44,592 nt of DNA from Robinsoniella sp. (GCA_022788205.1 JALEVQ010000031.1:1-44592); one strand, 5' to 3'. Shown: positions 24,308-32,450, counted from the stretch's first letter. Numbers and translations are program-made. Notes: generated by a model from the letters alone, not told the origin.

Positions 24308-25813
24308 ATGCGTTGTATTTATTGCGGAACCCCATTGTCAGGAATCGATTATTGCACCGGATGCGGGGCAGATATCACAGTGCTGAAACGGATTGTGCGG
24401 ATTTCCAACCTTCTGTATAATGAAGGGCTTGAGAAGGCAACGGTCAGAGATTTGTCCGGTGCAGTGGCGTGTCTGAAACGCAGTCTGAAATTTAACAAAG
24501 AAAACATTGATGCCAGAAATCTCCTGGGACTTGTCTATTTTGAGAGTGGAGAAGTGGTGGCAGCTTTGAGCGAGTGGGTAATCAGCAAAAATCTTCAGCC
24601 GGTGGATAATCCGGCGAATGAGTATATTGAGAAGCTTCAGTCGAACAAAAACAGGCTTGACACGATCAATCTGACGATTCGCAAGTATAATCAGTCTCTG
24701 ATCTATTGCAGGGAAGACAATGAGGATATGGCGATCATTCAGCTCAAAAAAGTTCTGACACAGAATCCGAAGCTGATCAAGGGATACCAGCTTTTAGCGC
24801 TTCTTTATCTGAAACGCAGAGAGTATGAGAAGGCGCGAAAACTGTTAAAGAAAGCAATTCGCATCGATGCGACGAACACGACAACGCTTCGTTATCTGAA
24901 GGAAGTTGAGCTGGCCACAGGAATCACCACAAGTCTGGATGTCAAACATAAAAAGCGATATGAGAAAGAAACAGAGAGCAGGATACCTGGGACCATCACA
25001 TATAAAAGCGGCAATGAGACCTTGATTCAGCCTGCGGCATTCAGGGACAGCTCGATAGCGGCCAATTTCTTAAATATTTTTATCGGGATTGTTCTGGGAG
25101 TGGCTGTGACATGGTTTTTGGCGATCCCGGCAAACACACAGAAAGTGCATGATCAGGTCAATCAGCAGGTGACGGATGTCAACACCAAGCTTGCCGGTGA
25201 AGTGTCGAAGGTACAAAGTCTGGAGGATGAGGTGGCACAGTATCAGGCACAGGTAGACCAGGTCAATGCGACGATGGAGGCTGCCAACAGGAAAGCAGAA
25301 GGATACGAGGCGCTTGTGCAGGCAGCGGATTATCTGATTCTGGGGGATCAGGTTCAGGCGGCGGCTGCGCTGGAGAAAGTAGACCAGGATCAGCTGGAGA
25401 CAGGGGCAAAATCGCTGTACACCCATGTCAATGAACAGGTCAAGACCGTTTTGTATCAGCAATATTACATTGCGGGCGGAAATTATATTGTGACGCAGGA
25501 ATATGACAAGGCGATCGAGGAGCTGACAAAGGCGGTCAAGGCAGATCCAGACCAGTATGATGGCTACTATATGCTTGGAATGGCGTATTATTACAAGGGC
25601 GATACACAGAACGCGAACAAGACCTTCCAGGAGGCAATCCAGAAATTCCCGGATCACGCCGCAGAACTTCAGCAATTTATCAGCGGTGACATGAGCGGAG
25701 CTACGATAGACACAACCGGAGTAGGCGGTACAGGAGATGGAAGAGGTGAAGGCTATGGAGACGGAACAGGCTATGGCGAAGGCTATGGAGATGGAACGGT
25801 CTATGGATATTAG
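24308..25813 (+). CDS. Zinc-ribbon TPR membrane protein
   Basis: The 501-residue protein has a zinc ribbon at its N-terminus (Cys3, Cys6, Cys16, Cys19). Tetratricopeptide-like repeats cover residues ~30-210 (DARNLLGLVYFESGE, KGYQLLALLYLKRREYEKA). One membrane span lies near residues 252-272 (LNIFIGIVLGVAVTWFL), followed by a coiled coil (~275-330). A second TPR block sits outside the membrane (~390-455; YYMLGMAYYYKGDTQNA). The tail is rich in Gly, Tyr and Asp, with repeated GYGDGT/GYGEG units. It is probably a scaffold linking cytoplasmic and external partners; function unknown. A strong terminator follows. Confidence 0.85.
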   Translation: MRCIYCGTPLSGIDYCTGCGADITVLKRIVRISNLLYNEGLEKATVRDLSGAVACLKRSLKFNKENIDARNLLGLVYFESGEVVAALSEWVISKNLQPVDNPANEYIEKLQSNKNRLDTINLTIRKYNQSLIYCREDNEDMAIIQLKKVLTQNPKLIKGYQLLALLYLKRREYEKARKLLKKAIRIDATNTTTLRYLKEVELATGITTSLDVKHKKRYEKETESRIPGTITYKSGNETLIQPAAFRDSSIAANFLNIFIGIVLGVAVTWFLAIPANTQKVHDQVNQQVTDVNTKLAGEVSKVQSLEDEVAQYQAQVDQVNATMEAANRKAEGYEALVQAADYLILGDQVQAAAALEKVDQDQLETGAKSLYTHVNEQVKTVLYQQYYIAGGNYIVTQEYDKAIEELTKAVKADPDQYDGYYMLGMAYYYKGDTQNANKTFQEAIQKFPDHAAELQQFISGDMSGATIDTTGVGGTGDGRGEGYGDGTGYGEGYGDGTVYGY

Positions 25814-25855
25814 ACAGTTTATCTAGAAAAACAGAAGAGAAACCTCAAGAGACAG

Positions 25856-25901
25856 GGGACTGCTGCAGAGAAAAGGATTCTTTGCGGCAGTTCCTTTTCT
25901 T
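25856..25901 (+). terminator. Intrinsic terminator after the TPR gene
   Basis: A 15-bp stem with some G-U pairs (GGGACTGCTGCAGAG with CTTTGCGGCAGTTCC) is followed by TTTTCTT. It separates the folC unit from the spoIIA operon. Confidence 0.85.
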
Positions 25902-25937
25902 GCTCATAGAAGAAAGCTGAGGATACAGTGGTTTGAC

Positions 25938-25960
25938 AGGAGGAAACCAGGGGAGAATCA
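25938..25960 (+). promoter_or_regulatory. Possible sigma-H-type promoter for the spoIIA operon
   Basis: AGGAGGA and GAAT are separated by about 10-13 bases just upstream of spoIIAA, roughly the sigma-H arrangement that drives spoIIA in Bacillus. The match is loose, and the first element could simply be a Shine-Dalgarno-like sequence. Confidence 0.25.
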
Positions 25961-25977
25961 GAAAGGGGATTGGAGAA

Positions 25978-26307
25978 ATGGAAGATTGTTTCAAAGTGAC
26001 AGGAAGAAATCTGACCATCATCATGCCGTGTGAACTGGATCACCACAACGCGGAAAAGCTCAAAATCGGCGCCGACAAGATTATCCAGAGCAGAAATATC
26101 CGAAGTATTGTGTTTGACTTTGGAAAGACAAGTTTTATGGATAGTTCCGGAATCGGCATGATCATGGGACGATATAAGATGATCCATTTTATGGGAGGAA
26201 AAGTGATTGCAGTCCGTGTCAATCAGAGAATCCGAAGAATTCTCACGCTTTCCGGTGTATATAAGGTGATGGATATCTATGAAGGTCTGCCCAGACAGCC
26301 AAAATGA
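25978..26307 (+). CDS. spoIIAA: Anti-sigma F factor antagonist
   Basis: The 109-residue STAS-domain protein binds SpoIIAB and frees sigma-F in the forespore. The regulatory phosphorylation site is Ser57 in MDSSGIGM, matching Ser58 of the Bacillus protein. The ATG at 25978 is chosen for GGGGATTGGAG just upstream; an earlier in-frame start would add a non-family N-terminus. It is the first gene of the spoIIAA-spoIIAB-sigF unit and lies behind a terminator. Confidence 0.93.
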   Translation: MEDCFKVTGRNLTIIMPCELDHHNAEKLKIGADKIIQSRNIRSIVFDFGKTSFMDSSGIGMIMGRYKMIHFMGGKVIAVRVNQRIRRILTLSGVYKVMDIYEGLPRQPK

Positions 26308-26324
26308 GAATGAGGGGGATATAT

Positions 26325-26771
26325 ATGAAGGACACAAACGAAATGAAGATTGAATTTGACAGCAGATCCTGCAATGAAGGATTTGCAAGGGTGGCGGTGG
26401 CTTCTTTTTTGTCTCAGCTGAATCCAACTCTGGAGGAAGTGGCAGATGTCAAGACTGCTTTGTCTGAGGCGGTCACAAATGCGATCATACATGGGTATGA
26501 GGGGAGAGTGGAAAAGGTCTGCATCGAATGTCAGATCAGAGACCGCGAGATGACAGTGGCGGTGATTGATTACGGGTGCGGAATTCCGGATATTGCAAAG
26601 GCGATGGAGCCGCTCTACACCACAAAAAAGGATGCAGAGCGTGCAGGAATGGGATTTGCGTTTATGGAAGCATTTATGGATGAGGTTCATGTGGAGTCAG
26701 AGTTAGGAAAGGGCACGAAGGTAGTCATGAAAAAGAGGATCAACCGTGTGCCTCATCAGTTTGAAGAGTAA
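26325..26771 (+). CDS. spoIIAB: Anti-sigma F factor / SpoIIAA kinase
   Basis: The 148-residue GHKL protein holds sigma-F inactive and phosphorylates SpoIIAA. The ATP site shows an N-box EAVTNAIIHGY, a G1 box DYGCGIPD and a G2 region RAGMGFAFME. The ATG at 26325 has GAGGGGGAT eight bases upstream and is preferred over an in-frame ATG at 26304 that overlaps the end of spoIIAA. The sigF gene follows after 19 bases. Confidence 0.94.
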   Translation: MKDTNEMKIEFDSRSCNEGFARVAVASFLSQLNPTLEEVADVKTALSEAVTNAIIHGYEGRVEKVCIECQIRDREMTVAVIDYGCGIPDIAKAMEPLYTTKKDAERAGMGFAFMEAFMDEVHVESELGKGTKVVMKKRINRVPHQFEE

Positions 26772-26790
26772 AAAGTGAGAGGATGGCTGC

Positions 26791-27507
26791 ATGGAAGATA
26801 CCCTGGCATTAATTCGGCGGGCACACGAAGGGGATAAAGATGCAAGGGAACAATTGATTTCGGAGAATATGGGACTGGTGTTTATGATCGGAAAACGCTT
26901 TTTGGGGCGCGGATATGAGATGGAGGATTTGTGTCAGATTGGAAGTATCGGACTGATGAAGGCGATCGATAAATTTGATCCATCATTCGAGGTAAAATTT
27001 TCAACCTATGCTGTTCCAATGATTGCAGGGGAATTAAAGCGCTTCCTGAGAGACGACGGGATGATCAAGGTGAGCCGGTCTTTGAAAGAGATTTCATATA
27101 AAGTGTACCAGACACGGGAGATACTGGGGCGAAAGCTGAGGAGAGATCCTACGATTGAAGAGATGGCGCAGGAGATGAAGATGGAACGTGAGGAGATTGT
27201 GATGGCACTGGAAGCTTCCACGGAGGTGGAATCCCTGTCAAAGACGATCTACCAGGGAGACGGGACGGCAATTTGCCTGATGGATCGATTGGAGGAGAAA
27301 GAAAATGAGAATGAGAAGGTGCTGGATCGAATTTTGCTGGAGCAGCTGCTTGGCAAGCTGGATCGGGAAGAGTACGAATTGATTTATCTGCGGTATTTCG
27401 AGGAGAGGACGCAGATGCAGGTGGCGGAAAAGATGGGGAAGACACAGGTTCAAGTGTCAAGGATGGAAAAGAAGATTTTGGCGAAATTAAGGCAGGAGGC
27501 TGGATAG
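26791..27507 (+). CDS. sigF: RNA polymerase sigma-F factor
   Basis: The 238-residue forespore sigma factor begins its region 2 with LISENMGLVFMIGKRFL. The DLCQIGSIGLMKAIDKFDP and FSTYAVPMIAGELKRFLRDD segments are diagnostic of the sporulation sigma group. Region 3 (RDPTIEEMAQEM) and region 4 (RTQMQVAEKMGKTQVQVSRM) are complete. The gene order spoIIAA-spoIIAB-sigF is conserved across endospore formers. spoVAA and spoVAB follow downstream, preceded by a small membrane-protein gene. Confidence 0.95.
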   Translation: MEDTLALIRRAHEGDKDAREQLISENMGLVFMIGKRFLGRGYEMEDLCQIGSIGLMKAIDKFDPSFEVKFSTYAVPMIAGELKRFLRDDGMIKVSRSLKEISYKVYQTREILGRKLRRDPTIEEMAQEMKMEREEIVMALEASTEVESLSKTIYQGDGTAICLMDRLEEKENENEKVLDRILLEQLLGKLDREEYELIYLRYFEERTQMQVAEKMGKTQVQVSRMEKKILAKLRQEAG

Positions 27508-27565
27508 AAGACAAAAATGCAATAGAGCATCCCACCTTGTTTTCACAATATAACAGGCATAAAGG

Positions 27566-27595
27566 GTATAATTTAAGAAAAAAGAAGGATAATAG
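27566..27595 (+). promoter_or_regulatory. Possible sigma-F/sigma-G-type promoter before the spoVA genes
   Basis: GTATA (27566-27570), 16 bases, GGATAATAG (27587-27595) partly match forespore promoter consensus. The overlapping TATAAT at 27567-27572 could instead be a vegetative -10 box without a good -35. Confidence 0.3.
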
Positions 27596-27647
27596 ATGGT
27601 ACCACAGTGGTTCTGAGGTGAGATTTTGGAGAAAAGGTGGGAAACAT

Positions 27648-27809
27648 ATGGGGAAAAAGGTGGTGACAGGCCTGATTTTCTTTTTGATTGTGATTGTGAT
27701 CTTGCTTGGAATTGTAAGGTACAGAACGGTGCAGCAGGACAATAGCCCCAGTCGGAAGGGGACACTTGTGAAAATCTGGGAAGATTCGCCGGAGGAGAGA
27801 AGGGGATGA
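27648..27809 (+). CDS. Small single-span membrane protein preceding spoVAA
   Basis: The 53-residue product starts MGKKVVTG, has one strongly hydrophobic segment (residues ~6-23, rich in Ile/Val/Leu) and a polar tail ending WEDSPEERRG. AAAGGTGGG lies upstream of the ATG. Its stop overlaps the spoVAA start by four bases (ATGA), so it is translationally coupled to spoVAA and probably expressed in the forespore. I do not recognise it as a known SpoVA protein. Confidence 0.7.
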   Translation: MGKKVVTGLIFFLIVIVILLGIVRYRTVQQDNSPSRKGTLVKIWEDSPEERRG

Positions 27810-28423
27810 GCAGAGAAACAGTCTATATGAAGTTCGATCAGAATGTTCTGACGAAGAAAGAAAAGGTCTTTTTGAAAGACATCGCTGAGATTATCAGTGA
27901 AAAGAAAGAGTTGGAAAATAAGATCAAAATGCTTAGTTTGGCGAGCGGCGGAAACGGAAAACCTGGCAGGTATATTCACTCTGTCGTGGAGGTGATTGCC
28001 TTGGTCCAGGAATCTTATCCGAATGTGGAGATTCAGGTGATCGGAGAGAGCGATTTTATTGTCACAGTAGAAAAATCGAGACAGCCGCCGATGGCGTGGG
28101 AGTGGACCAAGACGATCGCTGTCGCTTGGCTGACTTTTTTTGGTGCGGCATTCTGTATCATGACGTTTAACAACGATGTGGATCTTCCAAAGTTGTTCCA
28201 GCAGCTGTTTGAGCAGTTTACGGGAAAGGTATCAGATGGATTTACGATTTTGGAGATCGCATACTCTGTCGGGGTGGGACTGGGCATTCTGATCTTTTTC
28301 AATCATTTCGGGCGAAAAAAATTCACCTCAGATCCGACGCCTCTTGAAGTGCAGATGCGTTCCTATGAAGATGATATCAACACAACATTGATTGAGACAG
28401 ATGGCAGAAAGGAGAAATCGTAA
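27806..28423 (+). CDS. spoVAA: Stage V sporulation protein AA
   Basis: The 205-residue protein has an N-terminal soluble part (VYMKFDQNVLTKKEKVFLKDIAEI) that resembles the SpoVAA domain, and two membrane spans near residues 100-120 and 145-170 (AVAWLTFFGAAFCIMTFNND, SVGVGLGILIFFNHFG). SpoVA proteins move dipicolinic acid across the inner forespore membrane. The gene overlaps the small gene upstream and its stop abuts the spoVAB start. Confidence 0.88.
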   Translation: MSRETVYMKFDQNVLTKKEKVFLKDIAEIISEKKELENKIKMLSLASGGNGKPGRYIHSVVEVIALVQESYPNVEIQVIGESDFIVTVEKSRQPPMAWEWTKTIAVAWLTFFGAAFCIMTFNNDVDLPKLFQQLFEQFTGKVSDGFTILEIAYSVGVGLGILIFFNHFGRKKFTSDPTPLEVQMRSYEDDINTTLIETDGRKEKS

Positions 28424-28837
28424 ATGATAGCCAGTTTGTTGCTGTCGGTGATCGGACTTTCCAGTGGATTTTTGGTGGCAGGAGGCGTAGTAGCTTTGAT
28501 GGTGGGGCTTGGAATTTTGTCGAGGTTTATCGAGATCAGCCACACCGCAAAGCACGCTCTTTTGTATGAGGATTGTATTCTGTTCGGGGCGATTTTTGGA
28601 AATCTGTTGACAGTCTATCAAATTTCGGTACCCTTTGGTACGATAGGGCTTGCTGTCATGGGAATTTGTTCTGGAATCTATGTGGGAGGCTGGATCATGG
28701 CATTGGCAGAGATTAATCATGTCTTTCCTGTGTTCGCAAGAAGACTGGGGATCATCAAGGGAAGCAGTCTGGTGATCATCGCGATTGCTGCGGGGAAAAT
28801 TGTCGGAGGGATGACATATTTTTTCCTGGGATGGTAA
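28424..28837 (+). CDS. spoVAB: Stage V sporulation protein AB
   Basis: The 137-residue hydrophobic protein has about four membrane spans (LLLSVIGLSSGFLVAGGVVAL, LAVMGICSGIYVGGWIMALAE). The ISRFIEISHTAKHALLYED-type loop between spans is typical of SpoVAB. It starts immediately after the spoVAA stop, with GAAAGGAG inside the spoVAA end. In Bacillus spoVAC, spoVAD and spoVAE come next; here a gene remnant and an antiporter follow instead. Confidence 0.88.
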   Translation: MIASLLLSVIGLSSGFLVAGGVVALMVGLGILSRFIEISHTAKHALLYEDCILFGAIFGNLLTVYQISVPFGTIGLAVMGICSGIYVGGWIMALAEINHVFPVFARRLGIIKGSSLVIIAIAAGKIVGGMTYFFLGW

Positions 28838-28990
28838 GAGAATCACTAATGCTGACTTGCCAAATCCCTGTCCCTTGTAAATACCAAGAGGCTGGCATTG
28901 TTCACGGTATACATATGCTTGTGCCAGACTGAGAATCGGGTAAGATACATCGTTTTCCTGACCACCGGCAAGTTTCAGATGAAACGCTTC
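28838..28990 (-). pseudogene. Possible coding remnant downstream of spoVAB
   Basis: On the minus strand about 50 stop-free codons read EAFHLKLAGGQENDVSYPIL and then YVYREQCQPLGIYKGQGFGK, preceded by an in-frame stop and lacking a start. Composition looks coding. The GQGFGKSAL segment is reminiscent of the acetyl-CoA loop of GNAT acetyltransferases, but that is a guess. It fills the place where more spoVA genes could be expected. Confidence 0.35.
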
Positions 28991-29110
28991 TATAAATCAT
29001 CCCATATTTGACTATTTTCTTCGGATAAACAGAGTTTTCAGGCGGGTATTTCTGGCATACTATGCCATACTGTGATAGAATAGAACAAAATGGGAAAGAG
29101 AGGATATAAA

Positions 29111-30418
29111 ATGGAAAAAAAGATGAAGATGCCAGAAAACGGAAGAGCTGTGGCACTCTTGCCGATTGCAGTTTTTCTTGTGATTTTCCTGGGTTCTGGG
29201 ATTGCGACAGGAGATTTTTACAGTATGCCGGCGATTGTAGCATTTTTGATTGCCTTGATGGTTGCATTTTTTCAGAACAGAGAAGTGAAATTTGAAGAAA
29301 AAATGGCAATCATCGCAAGAGGGGCAGGGGATGAGAATATTATCACGATGTGCCTGATTTTCCTCGCAGCAGGAGCATTTTCAGGGGCAGTGAAAGCGGC
29401 AGGAGGGGCAGACAGTACGGTTATTTTAGGTCTTTCTATTTTGCCTTCCAATGTTGCGGTAGTGGGTCTGTTTGTGATTGGATGTTTTATCTCGCTCTCG
29501 ATGGGGACATCGATGGGAACGATTGCAGCTCTGGCACCGATCGCAGCAGGCATCAGTGAGAAGACTGGATTTTCGATTGCAGTCTGTATCGGAGCAGTCA
29601 TGTGCGGCGCAATGTTTGGGGATAATTTATCGATGATCTCTGACACGACAATTGCGGCGGTGAAAACGCAGGGATGCGAGATGAAAGATAAGTTTCGGGA
29701 GAATTTTTTTATCGTTCTTCCAGCGGCTCTGATCACGATTGTGATTTTCTGGTTTTTGACAAAAGATGTCACATATGTGCCGGAGGATCTGGGAACGTAC
29801 AATCTCTGGCAGGTGCTACCGTATCTTGTCGTGCTGGTGGGAGCGTTGATTGGATTTAACGTGTTTGGTATTTTGATTGCAGGAACCGTGTTATCGCTGA
29901 TTGTGGGGGTAGCTACGGGAGCAATGGAGATCGGACACATGTTCACAGCAGTCGGGGACGGCATTGTGGGAATGTATGATATTACGGTGATTTCGCTGAT
30001 TGTCGCCTGCATCGTGTCGCTGGTGAAGGAGTATGGAGGAATTCATTTCGTGCTGTCTTTTATCAGGAAGAGGATCAGCGGAAAAAGAGGAGCGGAGCTG
30101 GGAATTGCAGTCTTGGCGCTCTTGGTGGATGTCTGCACTGCGAACAACACGGTGGCGATTGTGATGGCAGGACCGATTGCGAGAGAGATCAGTGAAGAAT
30201 TTGAAATCGAGCCGAGAAGATCGGCATCTCTTCTTGATATGTTCACTTCTGTCGGGCAGGGCTTGATTCCATATGGAGCGCAGCTTCTGTCAGCAGCCAG
30301 TCTGACGGCACTGACTCCATTTGACATTATCCCGTACTGCTTTTATCCAATCTTGATGGGGATCAGTGGGATTGTTTTTATTTTATTTATCAATCCGCGC
30401 AAGGTGTCTGGAAGATAG
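29111..30418 (+). CDS. NhaC-family Na+/H+ antiporter-like transporter
   Basis: The 435-residue protein has roughly 11-12 membrane spans. Family-type segments include SMGTSMGTIAALAPIAAGIS, GAMFGDNLSMISDTTIAA and DVCTANNTVAIVMAGPIA. Members exchange Na+ for H+ or carry organic acids; the substrate here is not determined. The ATG at 29111 is preferred because GAGAGG lies seven bases upstream. Its stop codon ends three bases before a repeat segment and a phasin-like remnant. Confidence 0.88.
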   Translation: MEKKMKMPENGRAVALLPIAVFLVIFLGSGIATGDFYSMPAIVAFLIALMVAFFQNREVKFEEKMAIIARGAGDENIITMCLIFLAAGAFSGAVKAAGGADSTVILGLSILPSNVAVVGLFVIGCFISLSMGTSMGTIAALAPIAAGISEKTGFSIAVCIGAVMCGAMFGDNLSMISDTTIAAVKTQGCEMKDKFRENFFIVLPAALITIVIFWFLTKDVTYVPEDLGTYNLWQVLPYLVVLVGALIGFNVFGILIAGTVLSLIVGVATGAMEIGHMFTAVGDGIVGMYDITVISLIVACIVSLVKEYGGIHFVLSFIRKRISGKRGAELGIAVLALLVDVCTANNTVAIVMAGPIAREISEEFEIEPRRSASLLDMFTSVGQGLIPYGAQLLSAASLTALTPFDIIPYCFYPILMGISGIVFILFINPRKVSGR

Positions 30419-30420
30419 AA

Positions 30421-30558
30421 GTGCCCGTGCAGCCAGATGCGGCAAAAGATGTGGTGGATCAGCTTGTCAAAAAAGGTGAGCTGACAGTTGAGCAGGGGAA
30501 GGTGTTAAATGAAGAGCTGAAGCATAATGTCAAGGACAAGGTGAAGGAGAATTATTAA
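30421..30558 (+). pseudogene. C-terminal remnant of a phasin-like protein joined to a repeat fragment
   Basis: From about 30439 the frame reads AKDVVDQLVKKGELTVEQGK and continues to KVKENY and a TAA at 30556. This is the typical C-terminal helical part of phasin-like small proteins in Clostridia. Its N-terminal half is missing: the upstream 20 bases (30421-30440) match the start of repeat family C at 44345. No ribosome site is seen. Confidence 0.6.
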
Positions 30559-30588
30559 GTAATTAAAAATGTTGATAAATATGATTAA

Positions 30589-31335
30589 ATATGTTTAAAT
30601 ATATTCAAGGGATACCTTCCAACAACCAAAGATGGATATGTAATAAAAAGTGGTTCCGTTTCCATCAAGGCTGACAAATTTTATGTTTCTATTTTTGTAG
30701 AAATTCCTGATGCCAAGATTGCTAATAACGCTAACGAGGGAATTGGTATTGACCTAGGTTTGAAGGATTTTGATATTGTTTCCAATGGTAAAACGGATAA
30801 GAACATGAACAAATCGGCAAGATTAAAGAAACTGGAAAAGCAACTTATTCGGGAACAGAGGTGTCTCTCCCGAAAGTATGAAAATTTAAAGAAAGGAGAG
30901 GTCACTCAAAGAGCAAATATACAGAAACAAAAGCTCAAGGTACAAAAACTTCATCATAAGATAGAGAATATCCGCACCGATTACATAAATAAGACCATCG
31001 CAGAGATCGTGAAAACCAAACCATCTTATATAACGATGGAAGACTTAAATGTAAAAGGAATGATGAAGAACAGACATCTTTCAAAAGCCGTTGCATCACA
31101 AAAGTTTTACGAGTTTAGAACGAAACTTCGGGCAAAATGTAAGGAAAACGGTATAGAGTTAAGGGTAGTAGATAGATTTTATCCATCTTCAAAACGATGT
31201 CACAGCTGTGGTTGTATCAAGAAAGATTTAAAACTTTCAGATAGAATTTACAAATGTAAATGTGGTTATATCGAAGACAGAGATTTCAATGCTGCCCTTA
31301 ATTTGAGGGATGCTATCACTTACGAAATTGCATAG
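30589..31335 (+). pseudogene. 5'-truncated TnpB (IS200/IS605 OrfB) with complete RuvC motifs
   Basis: An open frame of 248 codons without a valid start begins after a stop at 30586. It carries the RuvC-I block GIDLGLKDF (Asp codon at 30751), RuvC-II ITMEDLNVKGM (Glu codon at 31039), a zinc-finger CHSCG...CKCG, and the RuvC-III block DRDFNAALNLRDA. About 130 N-terminal residues, including the DNA-recognition part, are missing compared with full TnpB. No tnpA lies beside it. TnpB is an RNA-guided nuclease; this copy is probably inactive, though internal starts (for example TTG at 30760) cannot be excluded. Confidence 0.85.
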
Positions 31336-31515
31336 CGAAACGCAAACGTAAGTATGTACCGAAGGCTATTTCGGGAATGAACGACTGTGGAGTGTACAAG
31401 AACTTGTGAGTAGTGTGTTACTTGTAACCACCAAAGCATACACGCTGAAGCAGTAAGTAAAATCCGTGAGGATTTACATTATCTCGATGTGATGCGTATA
31501 TTTAATCACATTTTG
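31336..31515 (+). mobile_element. Right end of the IS200/IS605-type element, possible omega-RNA scaffold
   Basis: The stretch after the tnpB stop contains AAATCC-GTGA-GGATTT (31460-31475), a hairpin of the kind that closes such elements. A second hairpin follows, ATGTGAT (31487-31493) with ATCACAT (31505-31511), then TTTTG. TnpB guide RNAs come from this region in active elements. The exact element boundary cannot be set by eye. Confidence 0.5.
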
Positions 31516-31534
31516 AGTGGCAGGATGAAATCAG

Positions 31535-32212
31535 ATGGAACAGTATAAACAGGAATTTATTGAATTTATGGTGGATTGCGGTGTCCTGAAATTCGGAGAT
31601 TTTGTGACAAAGAGCGGGAGAAAAACCCCATTTTTTGTAAACACAGGATTTTACAGAACAGGGGCGCAGCTGCGCAAGCTGGGAGAGTACTATGCGAGGG
31701 CGATTGAGAGTAAGTTTGGATTTGATTTCGATGTACTGTTTGGACCGGCATACAAAGGAATCCCGCTTACCGTTGCAGCGACAATGGCGATCAGTGAGTT
31801 TTATGGCAAGGATATTAAATACTGCTCAAACAGAAAAGAAGTGAAGGATCACGGCGACAAGGGAATTCTGCTGGGAAGCCCGATTACGGACGGCGACAGA
31901 GTGGTCATTATTGAGGATGTCACGACGGCTGGAACTTCGATTCAGGAGACACTTCCAATCATCAAAGCGCAGGGAGATGTTCAGCCGATCGGTCTTGTGG
32001 TATCGGTAGACCGCATGGAGCGCGGACAAGGGAAAAAGAGCGCATTGAAAGAGATCGAGGAGACGTATGGGCTGAAGACAACTGCGATTGTGACGATGGC
32101 TGAGGTTGTGGAACATCTGTACAACAAGGAATATAAAGGAAAAGTTGTGATCGATGACACCTTAAAAGCAGCAATCGATGCATATTATGAGCAGTATGGT
32201 GCAGAAAACTAG
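31535..32212 (+). CDS. pyrE: Orotate phosphoribosyltransferase
   Basis: The 225-residue enzyme joins orotate to PRPP, giving OMP in pyrimidine synthesis. FGDFVTKSGRKTPFFVNTG at the N-terminus, FGPAYKGIPL and the PRPP motif VVIIEDVTTAGTSIQE are diagnostic. AGGATG lies upstream of the ATG. It stands apart from other pyr genes, and the truncated IS element ends only ~20-60 bases upstream, so its original promoter region has probably been altered; a hairpin at 31487-31515 sits in the leader. Confidence 0.95.
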   Translation: MEQYKQEFIEFMVDCGVLKFGDFVTKSGRKTPFFVNTGFYRTGAQLRKLGEYYARAIESKFGFDFDVLFGPAYKGIPLTVAATMAISEFYGKDIKYCSNRKEVKDHGDKGILLGSPITDGDRVVIIEDVTTAGTSIQETLPIIKAQGDVQPIGLVVSVDRMERGQGKKSALKEIEETYGLKTTAIVTMAEVVEHLYNKEYKGKVVIDDTLKAAIDAYYEQYGAEN

Positions 32213-32265
32213 AGATGAGATCACGGAATTTCGTTATAGTTTGAAGCAAAAACGGAGGAAGGTCT

Positions 32266-32418
32266 ATGAATGAAAAAATTTATAAGACAGTGACAGGATC
32301 AGGAGCGGCAAGTCTCGCAACCGGAATTCTTGTACTGACGACGGGAATTGTGGCAGGTGTGCTTATGATTGTCCATGGAGCCAGATTACTTTCCTGCCGG
32401 AAAAAGATTTTACTATAA
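32266..32418 (+). CDS. 50-residue single-span membrane protein
   Basis: ATG at 32266 with GGAGGAAGG upstream opens a 50-codon gene ending with TAA at 32416. The product starts MNEKIYKTVTGSG, has a hydrophobic segment of ~20 residues (TGILVLTTGIVAGVLMIV), and ends GARLLSCRKKILL. Similar small proteins ending in a basic GGRLL-type tail occur in Lachnospiraceae from memory, function unknown. The stop codon lies inside repeat copy C3, which starts at 32414, so the last residue or two may have been replaced. Confidence 0.72.
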   Translation: MNEKIYKTVTGSGAASLATGILVLTTGIVAGVLMIVHGARLLSCRKKILL

Positions 32419-32450
32419 AAGCCCAGTCTCAGTAGACGGCAGGCAGGACG
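32414..32450 (-). repeat. Repeat family C, copy 3 (inverted)
   Basis: Reads TATAAAAGCCCAGTCTCAGT and continues as AGACGGCAGGCAGG, the reverse complement of the segments at 44156-44190 and 44371-44407. It lies between the small membrane protein and the VanZ-like gene, and supplies the stop of the former. Confidence 0.8.

Noticed and set aside
27149-27979. 276-codon minus-strand frame across sigF and spoVAA
   Set aside because: Crosses several well-supported plus-strand genes; its Ser/Pro/Phe-rich product shows no known domain.
29272-30012. 246-codon open frame on the minus strand
   Set aside because: It lies entirely within the NhaC gene on the other strand, has no ribosome site and reads as Ile/Ala/Thr-rich antisense of membrane segments.
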